Assembly (NCBI RefSeq): GCF_021462505.1 | Contig: NZ_JAKEDV010000004.1 | Location: 62,001-126,000, forward strand | DNA length: 64,000 nt | Reading direction: 5' to 3' | From: Thermus brockianus | GTDB taxonomy: Bacteria > Deinococcota > Deinococci > Deinococcales > Thermaceae | In this document: positions 1-9,466 of the stretch, in pieces | Numbering within the stretch: position 1 is the first letter of the stretch | Layout of the letters: every line of letters starts with the position of its first letter | Notes under the pieces: model-generated | What the model was told of the DNA's origin: nothing | Database searches by the model: none | What the model saw: only the letters and a program-made list of their open reading frames with translations | Position numbers and translations under genes: made by a program

Positions 1-822
1 GGGGAAGACCATGCTGGCGAGGCGCCTTCCTTTCCTCCTCCCTCCCCTCCCCCGGGAGGCCGCCCTCGAGGTCACCCGCATCCACTCCGCCGCCGGCAAA
101 CCCGTCAAGGGCCTCCTCCGCACGCCCCCCTTCCGCGCCCCCCACCACACGGTGAGCTACGCCGGGCTCATCGGGGGCGGGGCCATCCCCAAGCCAGGGG
201 AGGTTTCCCTGGCCCACCGGGGCGTGCTCTTTTTGGACGAGTTTCCCGAGTTCTCCCGGGACGCCCTCGAGGCCCTCCGCCAACCCCTGGAGGACGGGGT
301 GGTCACCGTGGCCCGGGCCCGGGCAAGCCTCACCTTCCCCGCCCGCTTCCTCCTGGTGGCCGCCATGAACCCCTGCCCCTGCGGCTGGTACGGGGACCCG
401 GAAAGGCCCTGTACCTGCACCCCCTCCGCCCGGCAACGCTACGCCGGCAGGATCTCCGGACCCCTCTTGGACCGCTTTGACCTGGTGGTGGAGGTCCCCC
501 GCCTCACCCCCCTAGAGCTCGCCCGCGCCCCCGAAGGGGAAAGCACCGAGGCCGTGCGGGAAAGGGTCTATAGGGCCCGGGAAAGGATGCTCGCCCGCCA
601 GGGAAGGCCCAACGGGGAACTCGCCGGCAAGGCCCTGCGGGAGCAGGTGCGCCTCACCCCCGGCGCCGAGGCCCTTCTGCAATCCGCCGCCAAGAAGATG
701 CTCCTTTCCGCAAGGAGCTACGACCGCCTCTTGCGGGTAGCCCGCACCATCGCCGACCTCATGGGGGCGGAACGGGTGGAGGAGGCCCACGTGGCCGAGG
801 CCTTGGCCTACCGCAAGAGCCT

Positions 823-826
<4 letters not shown>
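1..826 (+). CDS. comM: YifB/ComM-family AAA+ ATPase, C-terminal part (5' end outside window)
   Basis: The gene is cut by the window start. The first in-frame codons read GKTMLA, the end of a Walker A loop, so base 1 lies inside the ATPase core. Walker B follows (GVLFLDEF), then the family's Cys-rich segment [10 protein letters not shown]...CTC (possible metal site), and the C-terminal Mg-chelatase-like helical domain. ComM is known as a branch-migration helicase that helps integrate incoming single-stranded DNA in natural transformation, which fits a competent genus; prepilin peptidase lies 6 kb away. The stop overlaps the mgsA stop by 4 bp, tail to tail. Family call is firm; the competence role is inferred. 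Confidence 0.9.
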
Positions 827-1203
<377 letters not shown>

Positions 1204-1209
1204 GGGGGC

Positions 1210-1215
1210 ATTGTA
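1210..1215 (-). promoter_or_regulatory. -10 box of mgsA (leaderless)
   Basis: TACAAT on the minus strand, 6 nt before the mgsA ATG. Transcription would start at or next to the A of the start codon. No convincing -35 is seen. Confidence 0.5.
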
Positions 1216-1225
1216 CGCTTGGGGC

Positions 1226-1546
1226 ATGGAGCCCCTCACCTTCAAGGAGGCGCAACGCCAGGTGGACGCCTGGATCTCCCAGTTCAAGGAGGGCTACTTC
1301 CCGCCCCTCCTCATGCTCGCCCGCCTGGCGGAGGAGCTTGGGGAGGTAGCCCGGGTCCTGGCCCACCGCCACGGCAAGAAGCCCAAGCCGGGAGAGGCGG
1401 AAGGGGATTTGGCGGAGGAATTGGCCGACCTCCTTTTCGTCCTCATCTCCTTGGCCAACCGGGAAGGGATTGACCTGGAGGAGGCCTTCCGCAAGGCCAT
1501 GGAGAAGTACCAAAAGCGGGACGCCGAGCGCTGGAGCCGTCCGTGA
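1226..1546 (+). CDS. MazG-like nucleotide pyrophosphohydrolase
   Basis: A 106-residue protein of the all-alpha NTP pyrophosphatase fold. The metal-binding helices show as [13 protein letters not shown] (EExxE-type) and, about 40 residues on, [13 protein letters not shown] (ExxD-type), as in single-domain MazG-like and YpjD proteins. Such enzymes hydrolyse nucleoside triphosphates to monophosphates and pyrophosphate, often as house-cleaning; the substrate cannot be told from sequence. The ATG at 1226 is chosen because upstream codons run antisense through mgsA. The stop overlaps the next gene's GTG (GTGA), so the two are translationally coupled. Confidence 0.82.
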   Translation: MEPLTFKEAQRQVDAWISQFKEGYFPPLLMLARLAEELGEVARVLAHRHGKKPKPGEAEGDLAEELADLLFVLISLANREGIDLEEAFRKAMEKYQKRDAERWSRP

Positions 1547-2127
1547 GCGACATTCCCGTCTTGGACGTGGGCTACCGCTCCACCCATTACTGGCTCATCG
1601 GCCAAGGACCGGTCCGCCTTTTGGTGGACCTGGGCTGGCCTGGCACCTTCGGCGCCCTAAAAGTGGCGCTAAGACGGGTGGGCGTAGACCTAAAGGAGGT
1701 GCGCTTCGGCCTCGCCACCCACTACCACATAGACCACGCAGGCCTGGCCCAGGAGCTCAAGGAAGCGGGGATGACCCTTTTGGTCATGGAAAGCCAGGTG
1801 GAAGCCATTCCCCTCATGAAGCGCTTCGCCAAACCCCAGGACCGCTACCGCGCGATCCAGCCTGCGGGCAACCGCCTGCTCTCCTTCGCCGAAAGCCGGG
1901 CTTTCCTGGCCTCCTTGGGCATCCCGGGGGAGATTCTCCCCACCCCAGGGCACACGGACCACTGCGTTTCCCTTTTGCTGGACGACGGCCGGGCCTTCAC
2001 CGGGGACCTGCCTCCGGAGGAAGGGGCTTGGAACAACCCCTCGGCTTTACAAAGCTGGGCCTCCCTCCGGGCCAAGGGCGCCCGCCTCGTTTACCCGGGC
2101 CACGGGCCGGTGCGCCCTTTAGACTAG
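1543..2127 (+). CDS. MBL-fold metallo-hydrolase
   Basis: A 194-residue metallo-beta-lactamase-fold protein with the di-metal motif HYHIDHAG (HxHxDH), a third ligand in TPGHTDH, the bridging Asp in AFTGDL, and the last His in YPGHGPV. Members include glyoxalase II-like thioesterases and lactonases; nothing here fixes the substrate. It starts with GTG overlapping the MazG-like stop. The position next to methylglyoxal synthase makes a glyoxalase-type role possible, but that is a guess from neighbourhood only. Confidence 0.85.
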   Translation: MSDIPVLDVGYRSTHYWLIGQGPVRLLVDLGWPGTFGALKVALRRVGVDLKEVRFGLATHYHIDHAGLAQELKEAGMTLLVMESQVEAIPLMKRFAKPQDRYRAIQPAGNRLLSFAESRAFLASLGIPGEILPTPGHTDHCVSLLLDDGRAFTGDLPPEEGAWNNPSALQSWASLRAKGARLVYPGHGPVRPLD

Positions 2128-2131
2128 GGCC

Positions 2132-3034
2132 ATGGAACCCCTCCTCCAGGCCCGGGGGCTCGTGAAGCGCTTCGGGTCCCTAACCGCAGTGCACCACGTA
2201 AGCCTCGCCCTGCGCCCCGGAGAGGTCCTGGCCTTCTTGGGCAAAAACGGGGCCGGCAAGACCACCACGGTGAAGATGCTGGCAAGCCTCCTCCTACCCG
2301 ATGCGGGGGAGGTGCGCCTTTTGGGGCAAGACCCCTTCCAGAACCCTTGGGCCCTCCGCCACCTGGGGGCGGTGCTGGAGGGAAACCGCAACGTCTACTG
2401 GCGGCTTACGCCCTTGGAGAACCTGGTCTATTTCGGCGTGGCCCGGGGGCTTCGGCTTGGAGCCGCCAGGAAGCGGGCCTTGGCCCTTTTGGAGGAGTAC
2501 GGCCTTTTGGAAAAGGCCCACACCGAGGTGCGCCACCTCTCCCGGGGCATGCAACAGAAGCTCGCCCTCCTCCAGGCCCTCATCCACGACCCGGAGGTGC
2601 TCCTTTTGGACGAACCCACCCTGGGCCTGGACGTGGAAACCGCCCTTTTGGTGCGGGCAAAGGTTCGCGCCCTTGCCCAAAGCGGCAAGGCCATCCTCCT
2701 CACCACCCACCAGCTGGAGGTGGCCGAGGCCCTGGCGGACCGCATCGCCATCATCCACCGGGGGGAGGTGGTGCTGGAGGAGGAAAAGGACGCCCTCCTC
2801 GCCCGCTTCGCCGGGGACCACTACGTGCTGGAGGTGGAAGCCCCCCTCCCAGAGGCCGTGCTCGCAAGGCTTCGGGCCTTGGGGGTGGAAGGGGAGGGGC
2901 CTTTCCTCTTCCGGGGGGATGGAAAGGCCCTTTGGGCCGTGCTGGACGTCCTAAAGCCCCTCCCCCTAAAGCGCGTGGCCAAGGCGGAAGCGGACCTCTT
3001 GGAGGTCTTCTTAAAGGTGGTGGGCCATGCTTGA
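2132..3034 (+). CDS. ABC-2 type exporter, ATP-binding subunit
   Basis: A 300-residue ATPase. Walker A (GKNGAGKTT) lies near residue 37, the signature loop reads LSRGMQQKL instead of LSGGQ (common in this exporter class), Walker B is VLLLDEPTLGLD and the switch His is in TTHQ. The last 70 residues form the C-terminal domain typical of CcmA/DrrA-like exporters. It overlaps the following membrane gene by 8 bp, so the two form one transporter that likely exports a lipid, drug or polysaccharide precursor. The substrate is unknown. Confidence 0.88.
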   Translation: MEPLLQARGLVKRFGSLTAVHHVSLALRPGEVLAFLGKNGAGKTTTVKMLASLLLPDAGEVRLLGQDPFQNPWALRHLGAVLEGNRNVYWRLTPLENLVYFGVARGLRLGAARKRALALLEEYGLLEKAHTEVRHLSRGMQQKLALLQALIHDPEVLLLDEPTLGLDVETALLVRAKVRALAQSGKAILLTTHQLEVAEALADRIAIIHRGEVVLEEEKDALLARFAGDHYVLEVEAPLPEAVLARLRALGVEGEGPFLFRGDGKALWAVLDVLKPLPLKRVAKAEADLLEVFLKVVGHA

Positions 3035-3779
3035 ACTTTTCCTGGCCGAGTTTTGGCGAAGCCTCCTCTACCTCCGCCGCTATCCTTTGGAGCTTTTGGG
3101 GGCGGTGGTCACCCTGAGCCTCATCTTCTACCTCCTCTTCCTGGGCGCCCGCTTCCTGGCGGGACCGGGGGCGGAGTTCGGGGGAAGGCTGGAAGCGGTC
3201 CTGGTGGGCTACCTCCTTTGGACCTTTGCCCTATCCGCTTACAACGGCCTTTCCTTCGGCCTCATGGAGGAAGCTCAGACGGGCACCCTGGAGCAGGTCT
3301 TCCTCACCCCCTATGGCCCCATCCCCCTCTTTCTGGTGCGGAACTTGGCGGGACTCCTTTCCCAGGGGCTCTTGGTCTTCCTCATCGCCCTGGTGCTCAT
3401 GGCCCTCACCGGGGCCCGCCTGGCCTTCGCCCCTGGGGTGGTCCTCCCCTTCCTGGCGGTGCTTTTGGGCGGCTATGGCCTAGGCTTCGCCATGGGTAGC
3501 CTTGCCCTCCTCTACAAACGGGTGGGCCAGCTTCTGGGGCTTTCCCAGTTCCTCCTCCTCTTCCTCCTCCAGGCTCCGGGCAAGGGGCTTTTCGCCCTCC
3601 TGCCCTTGGCCCCGGGGGCGGCCCTGGCCCGGGGGATGCTGGCGGAGGGCGCGCCCTTGGACCCCGGGGCCTTAGGCCTTGCCTTTCTCAACGGGCTCGC
3701 CTATTTGGGCTTGGGCGTCCTCCTCTTCCAGGGGGCGGTGCGCCGGGCCAAGCGGCTTGGGCTTCTCCATGGCTACTAA
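3027..3779 (+). CDS. ABC-2 type exporter, membrane subunit
   Basis: A 250-residue membrane protein with about six hydrophobic segments (for example residues 24-40, 60-75, 95-125, 130-155, 165-190, 215-235) and a short basic C-terminus, as in ABC-2 family permeases. The segment MEEAQTGTLEQVFLTPYG is the conserved coupling region of this family (E-x-GTLEQL/VxxTP). It overlaps the ATPase gene by 8 bp and the next MFS gene by 11 bp. The partner is the ATPase just upstream; no substrate can be named. Confidence 0.85.
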   Translation: MLELFLAEFWRSLLYLRRYPLELLGAVVTLSLIFYLLFLGARFLAGPGAEFGGRLEAVLVGYLLWTFALSAYNGLSFGLMEEAQTGTLEQVFLTPYGPIPLFLVRNLAGLLSQGLLVFLIALVLMALTGARLAFAPGVVLPFLAVLLGGYGLGFAMGSLALLYKRVGQLLGLSQFLLLFLLQAPGKGLFALLPLAPGAALARGMLAEGAPLDPGALGLAFLNGLAYLGLGVLLFQGAVRRAKRLGLLHGY

Positions 3780-4839
3780 AGCCCTCCTCCTCGCCCTGGG
3801 GCCAGGGGTGGCCCTGGGCCTTGGGCGCTTCGCTTACGCTTTGGTCCTCCCCCTCATGCAGGCCGCCTGGGGGCTTTCCTACGCCCAGGGGGGGCTTTTG
3901 GGTAGCGCCAACACCTTGGGCTACTTCCTGGGGGCCCTCTTTAGCCACCGCCTTCTGGCATGGCTCGGCTACCGAAGGGGGTTTTTCCTGGCTCTCCTCC
4001 TTCAAGGAGGGGTCCTTGCCCTCACCGGGGCGGGGGGCTACACCTGGGCCTTTGGCCTGAGGCTTCTCCAGGGCGCGCTCGGGGCTCTGGTCTTCGTGGG
4101 CGGGGCTGCCCTGCTCATGGCCCTTGGGGGTACGGGCCGGGCCTTGGGCGCCTACTACGGCGGGGTGGGCCTTGGCATCCTCCTCGCCCCTTGGCTCCTC
4201 CTGGGGGCGGACACGCCGGAAGGGGCCTTCGGGCGGCTTGGCCTTGGGGGCTTTCTCCTCTCCCTAGCCCCCCTCGCCGCCTGGGGAGCGCTCAAGGAAC
4301 CCCCGCCCCCCGCCCGGGGGGAGGGAAGCCTCAGGCCCATCCTCCCCCTCCTCCTGGCCTACGGCCTTTACGGGGCGGGGTACATCGGCTACATGACCTT
4401 CGTGACCACGGCGGTGGGGGACTGGACCCTGCTATTCACCCTCCTCGGCCTGGGGGCCCTCCTCACGGGGGTGGTCTGGGGCCCCTGGGTGGAGCGGGTG
4501 GGGGGGAGGCGGGGGCTATTCCACGTACTCCTGGTGCTCTTTCTGGGAAGCTTACCCCCCTTGGCCCAAGGGCTTCCCGGGCTTAGCGCCTTCCTCTTTG
4601 GCCTCTCCTTCCTGGGGGTCATCACCGCCATCACCCAGGCCTTCCGCGCCCTCCTCCCCCCTTCCGCCTGGCCTAGGGCCATGGGGCTTTCCACGGCAGC
4701 CTTCGCCCTGGGCCAAGCCTTAGGCCCGGCCCTGGCGGGCCTGGGGGCCGAGGCCCTGGGCCGGGGAGAGGGGGCCTTGTGGGTGGCAAGCGGCCTCCTG
4801 GCCTTCGCCCTCCTCCCCGCCTGGCCTCAGAGGCCGTAA
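3769..4839 (+). CDS. MFS transporter, YbfB/YjiJ-like
   Basis: A 356-residue protein with about 11-12 hydrophobic helices. The opening [18 protein letters not shown] and the following [21 protein letters not shown] match the YbfB/YjiJ branch of the major facilitator superfamily, whose transported compounds are mostly unknown. I use the ATG at 3769, inside the end of the ABC permease gene, because the protein begins there with its first helix; codons further upstream are out of character. Its 3' end overlaps the convergent carboxypeptidase gene by 13 bp. Confidence 0.8.
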   Translation: MATKALLLALGPGVALGLGRFAYALVLPLMQAAWGLSYAQGGLLGSANTLGYFLGALFSHRLLAWLGYRRGFFLALLLQGGVLALTGAGGYTWAFGLRLLQGALGALVFVGGAALLMALGGTGRALGAYYGGVGLGILLAPWLLLGADTPEGAFGRLGLGGFLLSLAPLAAWGALKEPPPPARGEGSLRPILPLLLAYGLYGAGYIGYMTFVTTAVGDWTLLFTLLGLGALLTGVVWGPWVERVGGRRGLFHVLLVLFLGSLPPLAQGLPGLSAFLFGLSFLGVITAITQAFRALLPPSAWPRAMGLSTAAFALGQALGPALAGLGAEALGRGEGALWVASGLLAFALLPAWPQRP

Positions 4840-6362
4840 AGGGCGCTGAACTTGCGCTCCAGGTAGGCGAGGAAGGGCTTGGCGCTTGGGGCCTCCCCGG
4901 TCACCCGCTCCACCAGGGCCTTGGGGCGGAGGCGGCTCCCCTCGGCGTGGATCTTGGCCCGGCTCCAGTCCAAAAAGGGGCGGAACTCCCCCCGGGCGAA
5001 GAAGGGCTCCAAGGCCCCAAGCTCCGCCTCCGCCTTCTTGAAGAACTGGGCGGCGTAGAGGTTGCCCAGGGTGTAGGTGGGGAAGTAGCCGAAAAGCCCC
5101 CCGGACCAGTGGACGTCCTGCATGACCCCGTCCTTGTAGTCCTTGGGCGCTACCCCAAGGTAGGCCCGGTACTTCTCCGCCCAGGCCTCGGAGAGGTCTT
5201 CCAGGGCGAGCTCGCCCCGGAAGAGGGCCACCTCGAGCTCCAGGCGCACCAGGATGTGGAGGTTGTAGGTGACCTCGTCCGCCTCCACCCGGATCAGGGA
5301 GGGCTCCACGGCGTTCACGGCGAAGTGGAACTCCTCCAGGTGCACGTCGGCGAGGCTGGGGAAGACCTCCTTCGCCCGGGGGAAGAAGCGCTCCCAAAAG
5401 CCCCGGGAGCGGCCCACCAGGTTCTCCCAGGTGCGGCTTTGCGACTCGTGCACCCCCAAGGAGACCGCCTCCCCCCTGGGGGTGCCCCAGTGCTCCTTGG
5501 GCAGGCCCTGCTCGTAGAGGGCGTGGCCCATCTCGTGCAGGGTGCCGAAGATGCCGGCGTTGAAGAAGTCCTCAAAGTACCGGGTGGTGATGCGCACGTC
5601 CCCGGGGCCGATGGAGATCTCAAAGGGGTGGGCCGTGGGGTCCAGGCGGCCGGCCTCGAGGTCATACCCGCACGCCTGAAGAAGCTCCAGGGCAAAGGCC
5701 CGCTGGGCCTCCTTGGGGTAATGGCGGTGGAGGACCTCCGTCCTGGGCCGCTTGGGGCTACCCTGGATTTGGTCCAGAAGCTTCTTCAATCCCTCCCTGA
5801 GCTCGGCGAAGAGGGGCAAAAGCTCCGCCACGCGCATCCCCGGCTCGTACCCGTCCAAAAGGGCGTCGTAGACCTCCCCGTAGGGCGGGTCCCCAGGAGC
5901 GGGGGGAAGGCTATAGAGGATCTTTGCCTTCTCCTGGGTGAGGGAGAAAACCCGCTTCAGATACGGGAGGAAACCTTGCCAATCGTTGCGGGGCCTCGCC
6001 TCTTCCCAGAAGCTTTCGCTCTCGCTTTCCGCCTGGGCAAGCTCCACGGCAAGCCTTTCGGGAATGGCCCGGGTCCTCTCGTAGGCCTGGCGCCACTCCC
6101 GCACGTTCACCGCCGCATCCGAATAGGGGTCCTGCACCAGGCTAGAACCCTCCACCTTCTCCAGCCACTCCCCGATCCGGGGGTCGGTCATGCGCTGGTG
6201 GAGGAGCCGGGCCAGGGCGGCCATCTGCCTTGCCCGGTGCTCGTGCCCCTTCTTGGGGATCATGGTGCGTTGGTCCCAGGCGGCCAAGGCCCCTAAGGAG
6301 GCCAGGTAGGCGGTTTCCCTTTGGAACTCCAAGAGGTTTTGGTAAGCGGTTTCCGGCGTCAC
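4827..6362 (-). CDS. Carboxypeptidase Taq (M32 metallocarboxypeptidase)
   Basis: A 511-residue thermostable zinc or cobalt carboxypeptidase that trims amino acids from peptide C-termini. All M32 marks are present: DVRITTRY, the metal site HEMGH in [14 protein letters not shown], the HESQSR segment that supplies the third ligand region, and [13 protein letters not shown]. Length equals the family norm. The start is GTG, 6-7 nt after a TAGGAT -10-like box (minus strand 6369-6374), suggesting a leaderless mRNA. The sequence is very close to the T. aquaticus enzyme as I remember it but has scattered substitutions, so this is a related species. Confidence 0.95.
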   Translation of the reverse strand: MTPETAYQNLLEFQRETAYLASLGALAAWDQRTMIPKKGHEHRARQMAALARLLHQRMTDPRIGEWLEKVEGSSLVQDPYSDAAVNVREWRQAYERTRAIPERLAVELAQAESESESFWEEARPRNDWQGFLPYLKRVFSLTQEKAKILYSLPPAPGDPPYGEVYDALLDGYEPGMRVAELLPLFAELREGLKKLLDQIQGSPKRPRTEVLHRHYPKEAQRAFALELLQACGYDLEAGRLDPTAHPFEISIGPGDVRITTRYFEDFFNAGIFGTLHEMGHALYEQGLPKEHWGTPRGEAVSLGVHESQSRTWENLVGRSRGFWERFFPRAKEVFPSLADVHLEEFHFAVNAVEPSLIRVEADEVTYNLHILVRLELEVALFRGELALEDLSEAWAEKYRAYLGVAPKDYKDGVMQDVHWSGGLFGYFPTYTLGNLYAAQFFKKAEAELGALEPFFARGEFRPFLDWSRAKIHAEGSRLRPKALVERVTGEAPSAKPFLAYLERKFSALYGL

Positions 6363-6429
6363 GGAAGCATCCTACACCCGGGCCGTGAAAGCTTGGCAAA
6401 AGGCCTTTCGCCCCCCACCCCAGGGTGCG

Positions 6430-6435
6430 TAGAAT
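6430..6435 (+). promoter_or_regulatory. -10 box of prepilin peptidase gene
   Basis: TAGAAT ends 6 nt before the ATG at 6442, so the transcript should be leaderless or nearly so. The 79-bp divergent gap to the carboxypeptidase gene also holds that gene's TAGGAT box on the other strand. Confidence 0.5.
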
Positions 6436-6441
6436 GCCCCC

Positions 6442-7512
6442 ATGTGGCCCCTCTTCGCCCTGGTCTTAGGCCTCGTGGTGGGCTCATTCCTCAACGTGGT
6501 CATCCACCGCCTGCCCAAAGGGGAGTCCATCGCCTTCCCCCCTTCCCGTTGCCCCCATTGCGGGCATCGGCTTTCCCCCATGGACCTGGTCCCCGTCCTT
6601 TCCTACCTGGCCCTTAAGGGGCGGTGCCGCTACTGCGGCAAGCCCATAAGCCCCCGCTACCCCCTGGTGGAGGGCCTAACCGGGGGGCTTTTCCTCCTCG
6701 CCGCCCTCTTCTACCCGCCCTCGGTGGAAGCCCTTTTGGTCTTCGCCTTCTTGGGCCTCCTGGTGGCCCTTTCCTTCATTGACCTGGACACCTTTGAGCT
6801 TCCCGATGCCCTCACCTACGGCCTCCTCTTCCTGGGTCTCTTCTCCGCCTGGCTCCGCTCCTTTCCCCTTCCCTTCCGGGAAGCCCTGGACGGGGCCCTC
6901 CTGGCGGCGGGGGGGCTTGGGCTCATCGCCGGCTACGCCAACCTCTTCCTGAGGCGCTTCCAAGAGGGCCGGGCGGAGGTGCCCGTGGGCCCCCACCAGG
7001 TGCATATGGCAGCCCTTTTCGGGGCGCTTTTGGGCCCCGGGGTGGGGATGGCCCTGGCCTTCCTCACCTGGGCCCTTTCCGCCCGAACGGGGAAGCCCGT
7101 GGTCCTCCCCGACCGCCTCACCCTGCCCCTCCTGCCCCTCGCCCTCCTCCTCGCCCCCGCCCTGGACCTGGACTTCCTCCTAAGCCTTAAGGGGGCCCTC
7201 CTCGCCGCCGGGGGCCTGGCCCTGGCCGGGGGGCTTTACTGGGCCTTCCGGCCGGTGCCGGAGGGCGAGGAAGAGGAGCCCGTGGCCATGGGCTACGGGG
7301 ACGTGAAGCTCCTTGGGGCCTTAGGGGCTTGGCTTGGGCCCTACGCCTTCCTGGCCCTTTTCCTTGGGGTCTTCGCCGGAGCCGTGGTGGGCCTCCTCTT
7401 CCGCCAACGCAAAATCCCCTTCGGCCCCTATTTGGCCCTTGGGGGGGTGGCGGCCTTCTTCTTTGGAGAAACCCTGTGGCGGGCCTACCTGGCTTGGCTT
7501 GGGCTCGGCTAG
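6442..7512 (+). CDS. pilD: Prepilin peptidase / N-methyltransferase
   Basis: A 356-residue inner-membrane aspartyl peptidase that cleaves leader peptides of type IV prepilins and methylates the new N-terminus. Seen: the N-terminal GSFLNVVIHRLP, the four-Cys segment CPHCG...CRYCGKP that goes with the methyltransferase domain, the first catalytic Asp in FIDLDTFELPD, and the second in GYGDVK. About eight hydrophobic helices follow in order. Thermus type IV pili drive twitching and DNA uptake, so this enzyme is needed for both. It is longer than average because of an expanded segment between the two catalytic Asp motifs. Confidence 0.95.
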   Translation: MWPLFALVLGLVVGSFLNVVIHRLPKGESIAFPPSRCPHCGHRLSPMDLVPVLSYLALKGRCRYCGKPISPRYPLVEGLTGGLFLLAALFYPPSVEALLVFAFLGLLVALSFIDLDTFELPDALTYGLLFLGLFSAWLRSFPLPFREALDGALLAAGGLGLIAGYANLFLRRFQEGRAEVPVGPHQVHMAALFGALLGPGVGMALAFLTWALSARTGKPVVLPDRLTLPLLPLALLLAPALDLDFLLSLKGALLAAGGLALAGGLYWAFRPVPEGEEEEPVAMGYGDVKLLGALGAWLGPYAFLALFLGVFAGAVVGLLFRQRKIPFGPYLALGGVAAFFFGETLWRAYLAWLGLG

Positions 7513-7557
7513 GGGCTTTTCGGGTGGAGGGTGGTGCGGATGGAGCTTCCCTCCAAG

Positions 7558-7563
7558 TAGTAT
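7558..7563 (+). promoter_or_regulatory. -10 box before the nitroreductase gene
   Basis: TAGTAT, 10 nt before the GTG at 7574. It supports that start over upstream in-frame codons that lie inside pilD. Confidence 0.35.
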
Positions 7564-7573
7564 CCTGGCCTCC

Positions 7574-8494
7574 GTGGACCTCTTGGCCGTCCTCGCCCGA
7601 AGGCGGAGCGTCCGCCGCTTCAAGCCCGAGCCCATTCCCGAGGGGGACCTAAATAAGCTCCTTTTCGCCCTGCAGCGCGCCCCCACGGACGCCAGCGCCC
7701 AGCTCTACTCCGTCATCCGGGTGAAAGATCCCGCGCTCCGGGACACCATCGCCAGGCTTTCCGGGGAGCAGGAGCACATCCGGCAGGCGGCGGAGTTCTT
7801 CGTGCTCCTGGCGGACATCCACCGCCTGGAAAGGCTTCTCGCCCACCGGGGCCAGGCCATGGCCCCTTGGCCCCGGACCGCTCTCCACTTCGCCATCCTG
7901 GATGCGGGGCTTGCTGGGGCCTACCTGGCCCTCACGGCGGAGGCCTTAGGGTATGGGGTCTGCTTCATCGGCGGGGTACTGAACGGAATAGAGGCCCTCA
8001 TTGACCTCCTCAAGCTTCCCCCAGGGGTCCTGCCCGTGGCGGGGCTCGCCGTGGGCGTGCCCGACGAGGAGGGCCCGCCAAGGCCCAGGCTTCCCCGGGA
8101 CCTCGTGGTCCACGAGGACCACTACCACCCCTACGCCGAGGAGGACCTGGAAAGGGCCTACCAGGCCATGGCCCCCTATAGCCGGGTGGGGGACTGGAAC
8201 CGGGTGCTAAGGCGCTACTTCGCCCAAGGGGGGACCATGGAGGAGCGGGAAAGGCCCTATGGCCGGGCGGCGAGCCGCCAGGGCTTTGACCCTGACCTGC
8301 CCCAAGGCGCCCCCTTCTACTCCTTCGGGGCCCTTTTGGAGGAGGCCTTGGCCGAGGCCCGAGGGGTCCTCTTCCGCCCGGGCGAGGCCTGGCTGGAGCG
8401 GGAACAGGAAGCCTTCCGGGGCGAAGGGAGGCCAGGAGAAGCCCTCCTCACCGCCCTCAGGAAGGCGCGGGGAGAGGTACCCGACTGGCCCTAG
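7574..8494 (+). CDS. Nitroreductase-family FMN protein with C-terminal extension
   Basis: A 306-residue protein. The first 200 residues carry the nitroreductase fold: RRRSVRRFKPEPIPEGDLNK at the FMN phosphate site, RAPTDASAQ, and GYGVCFIGG near the isoalloxazine pocket. These flavoenzymes use NAD(P)H to reduce nitro compounds, quinones or flavins; the physiological substrate is not evident. About 100 residues beyond the usual end (from YSRVGDWNRVLRRYF) are extra and I do not recognise them. Start GTG 7574 is chosen from family alignment and a nearby -10 box. The end overlaps the NlpC gene by 4 bp, convergent. Confidence 0.8.
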   Translation: MDLLAVLARRRSVRRFKPEPIPEGDLNKLLFALQRAPTDASAQLYSVIRVKDPALRDTIARLSGEQEHIRQAAEFFVLLADIHRLERLLAHRGQAMAPWPRTALHFAILDAGLAGAYLALTAEALGYGVCFIGGVLNGIEALIDLLKLPPGVLPVAGLAVGVPDEEGPPRPRLPRDLVVHEDHYHPYAEEDLERAYQAMAPYSRVGDWNRVLRRYFAQGGTMEERERPYGRAASRQGFDPDLPQGAPFYSFGALLEEALAEARGVLFRPGEAWLEREQEAFRGEGRPGEALLTALRKARGEVPDWP

Positions 8495-9288
8495 CGCCCC
8501 CCCTCCTGGACCACCCGCCTAGCCCCCCGGTAGGCCTTCTGGTAGAAGGGGGCCTCGAGGCTCTCCACCACCACCCGGCTCCCGTAGCTACTGGCGTGGG
8601 CGAAGACCCCTCGGCCCAGGTAGATCCCCACGTGGTCCACCTCCTTGCCCCCGAAGCTAAAGAAGACCAAGTCCCCCGGGCGCAGGGTGTCCACGGGGTA
8701 AAAGGCTTGGTACTGCTCTTTCGTGGTCCTGGGCAGGGACACGCCCAGCTCGGCGTACACCTGGGCCACGAAGGCGGAGCAGTCCAGGGCCAAGGGGGAG
8801 TTCGCCCCGTACTTGTAGGGCACCCCCAGGTAGCGGAATACCACCCGAAGGAGGGGGCTTTCGGGGTCCCAGTCCTCTTCGCCTCCCCCTTCCCCTTGGG
8901 TATCCCCCGTCCCCTGGGCGGGCGGGACCTCCTCCGCTTTGGCGGGAAGCCTAAGCACCTGGCCCACCTTGAGCTCGGGGGAGGCGAGGCCGTTCAAGCG
9001 CATGAGTTCCTCCACCGTGGTCCCATACCGCCGGGCAAGGGAGAAAAGGGTGTCCCCCGGGGCCACGGTGTGGGTCGGGGAAGGGGGGCTTTCCCCCGGC
9101 TTCACCTTCAGGACCTGGCCGGGCCGGATGAGGAAGCTCTCTAGCCCGTTCAGCCGCATGAGCTCCTCCACCGTGGTCCCGTAGCGCCGGGCGATGGAGA
9201 AGAGGGTGTCCCCGGGCGCCACCCGGTGGGTGGCCTCTTGGGCGAAGGCCAGAAGGCAAAGGGCCACGGCCACAAGGAGGCGGGGCAT
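8491..9288 (-). CDS. LysM-NlpC/P60 peptidoglycan hydrolase
   Basis: A 265-residue secreted cell-wall endopeptidase. Residues 1-16 are a signal peptide ending AFA. Two LysM peptidoglycan-binding modules follow (about 21-64 and 72-114), each with VAPGDTLFS and TTVEELMRLNGL; then a polar Gly/Glu linker (120-140) and an NlpC/P60 domain with catalytic Cys170 (LDCSAF), His219 (DHVGIYLG) and His231 (FAHASS). Such enzymes cut peptide stems during wall growth and division. A TAAAAT -10 box sits 6 nt upstream of the ATG. Confidence 0.93.
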   Translation of the reverse strand: MPRLLVAVALCLLAFAQEATHRVAPGDTLFSIARRYGTTVEELMRLNGLESFLIRPGQVLKVKPGESPPSPTHTVAPGDTLFSLARRYGTTVEELMRLNGLASPELKVGQVLRLPAKAEEVPPAQGTGDTQGEGGGEEDWDPESPLLRVVFRYLGVPYKYGANSPLALDCSAFVAQVYAELGVSLPRTTKEQYQAFYPVDTLRPGDLVFFSFGGKEVDHVGIYLGRGVFAHASSYGSRVVVESLEAPFYQKAYRGARRVVQEGGR

Positions 9289-9294
9289 GGAACG

Positions 9295-9300
9295 ATTTTA
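9295..9300 (-). promoter_or_regulatory. -10 box of the NlpC/P60 gene
   Basis: TAAAAT on the minus strand, 6 nt before the ATG at 9288; implies a leaderless transcript. Confidence 0.5.
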
Positions 9301-9337
9301 CCCCACCGCCCCCTTCCCCTTGGCCGCTAGGGTGTGC

Positions 9338-9343
9338 TACAAT
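9338..9343 (+). promoter_or_regulatory. -10 box of the tRNA-Trp gene
   Basis: TACAAT, 11 nt before the mature 5' end, with a weak TTCCCC 18 bp upstream as possible -35. Confidence 0.55.
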
Positions 9344-9354
9344 CCCCAAGGCGG

Positions 9355-9430
9355 GGGCCGTTAGCTCAATTGGCAGAGCACCGGTCTCCAAAACCGGGGG
9401 TTGGAGGTTCGAGTCCTTCACGGCCCGCCA
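9355..9430 (+). tRNA. tRNA-Trp (anticodon CCA)
   Basis: A complete cloverleaf: acceptor stem GGGCCGT pairs with ACGGCCC; D arm GCTC/GAGC; anticodon stem CCGGT/ACCGG with loop CTCCAAA (anticodon CCA); T arm GGAGG-TTCGAGT-CCTTC; discriminator G at 9427 and an encoded CCA tail. It decodes UGG. It has its own promoter and is followed at once by an intrinsic terminator, so it is a single-gene unit that could also read through into the flavoprotein gene. Confidence 0.97.
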
Positions 9431-9434
9431 GCGC

Positions 9435-9460
9435 GCCCTCCTCTCGGAGGGCCTTTTTGT
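9435..9460 (+). terminator. Intrinsic terminator after tRNA-Trp
   Basis: Stem GCCCTCC / GGAGGGC with loop TCTC, followed by CTTTTTGTTG. The downstream ATG (9467) begins only 6 nt after the T-tract. Confidence 0.9.
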
Positions 9461-9466
9461 TGAGCC

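Noticed and set aside
4779-6296. Long open frame opposite carboxypeptidase Taq
   Set aside because: High GC makes long antisense frames common; its translation is low-complexity Gly/Pro/Leu and the opposite strand encodes a clear enzyme.
9001-9230. Repeated DNA in the NlpC gene as a mobile or tandem repeat
   Set aside because: These are the two LysM modules; the similarity is at protein level with many synonymous changes.
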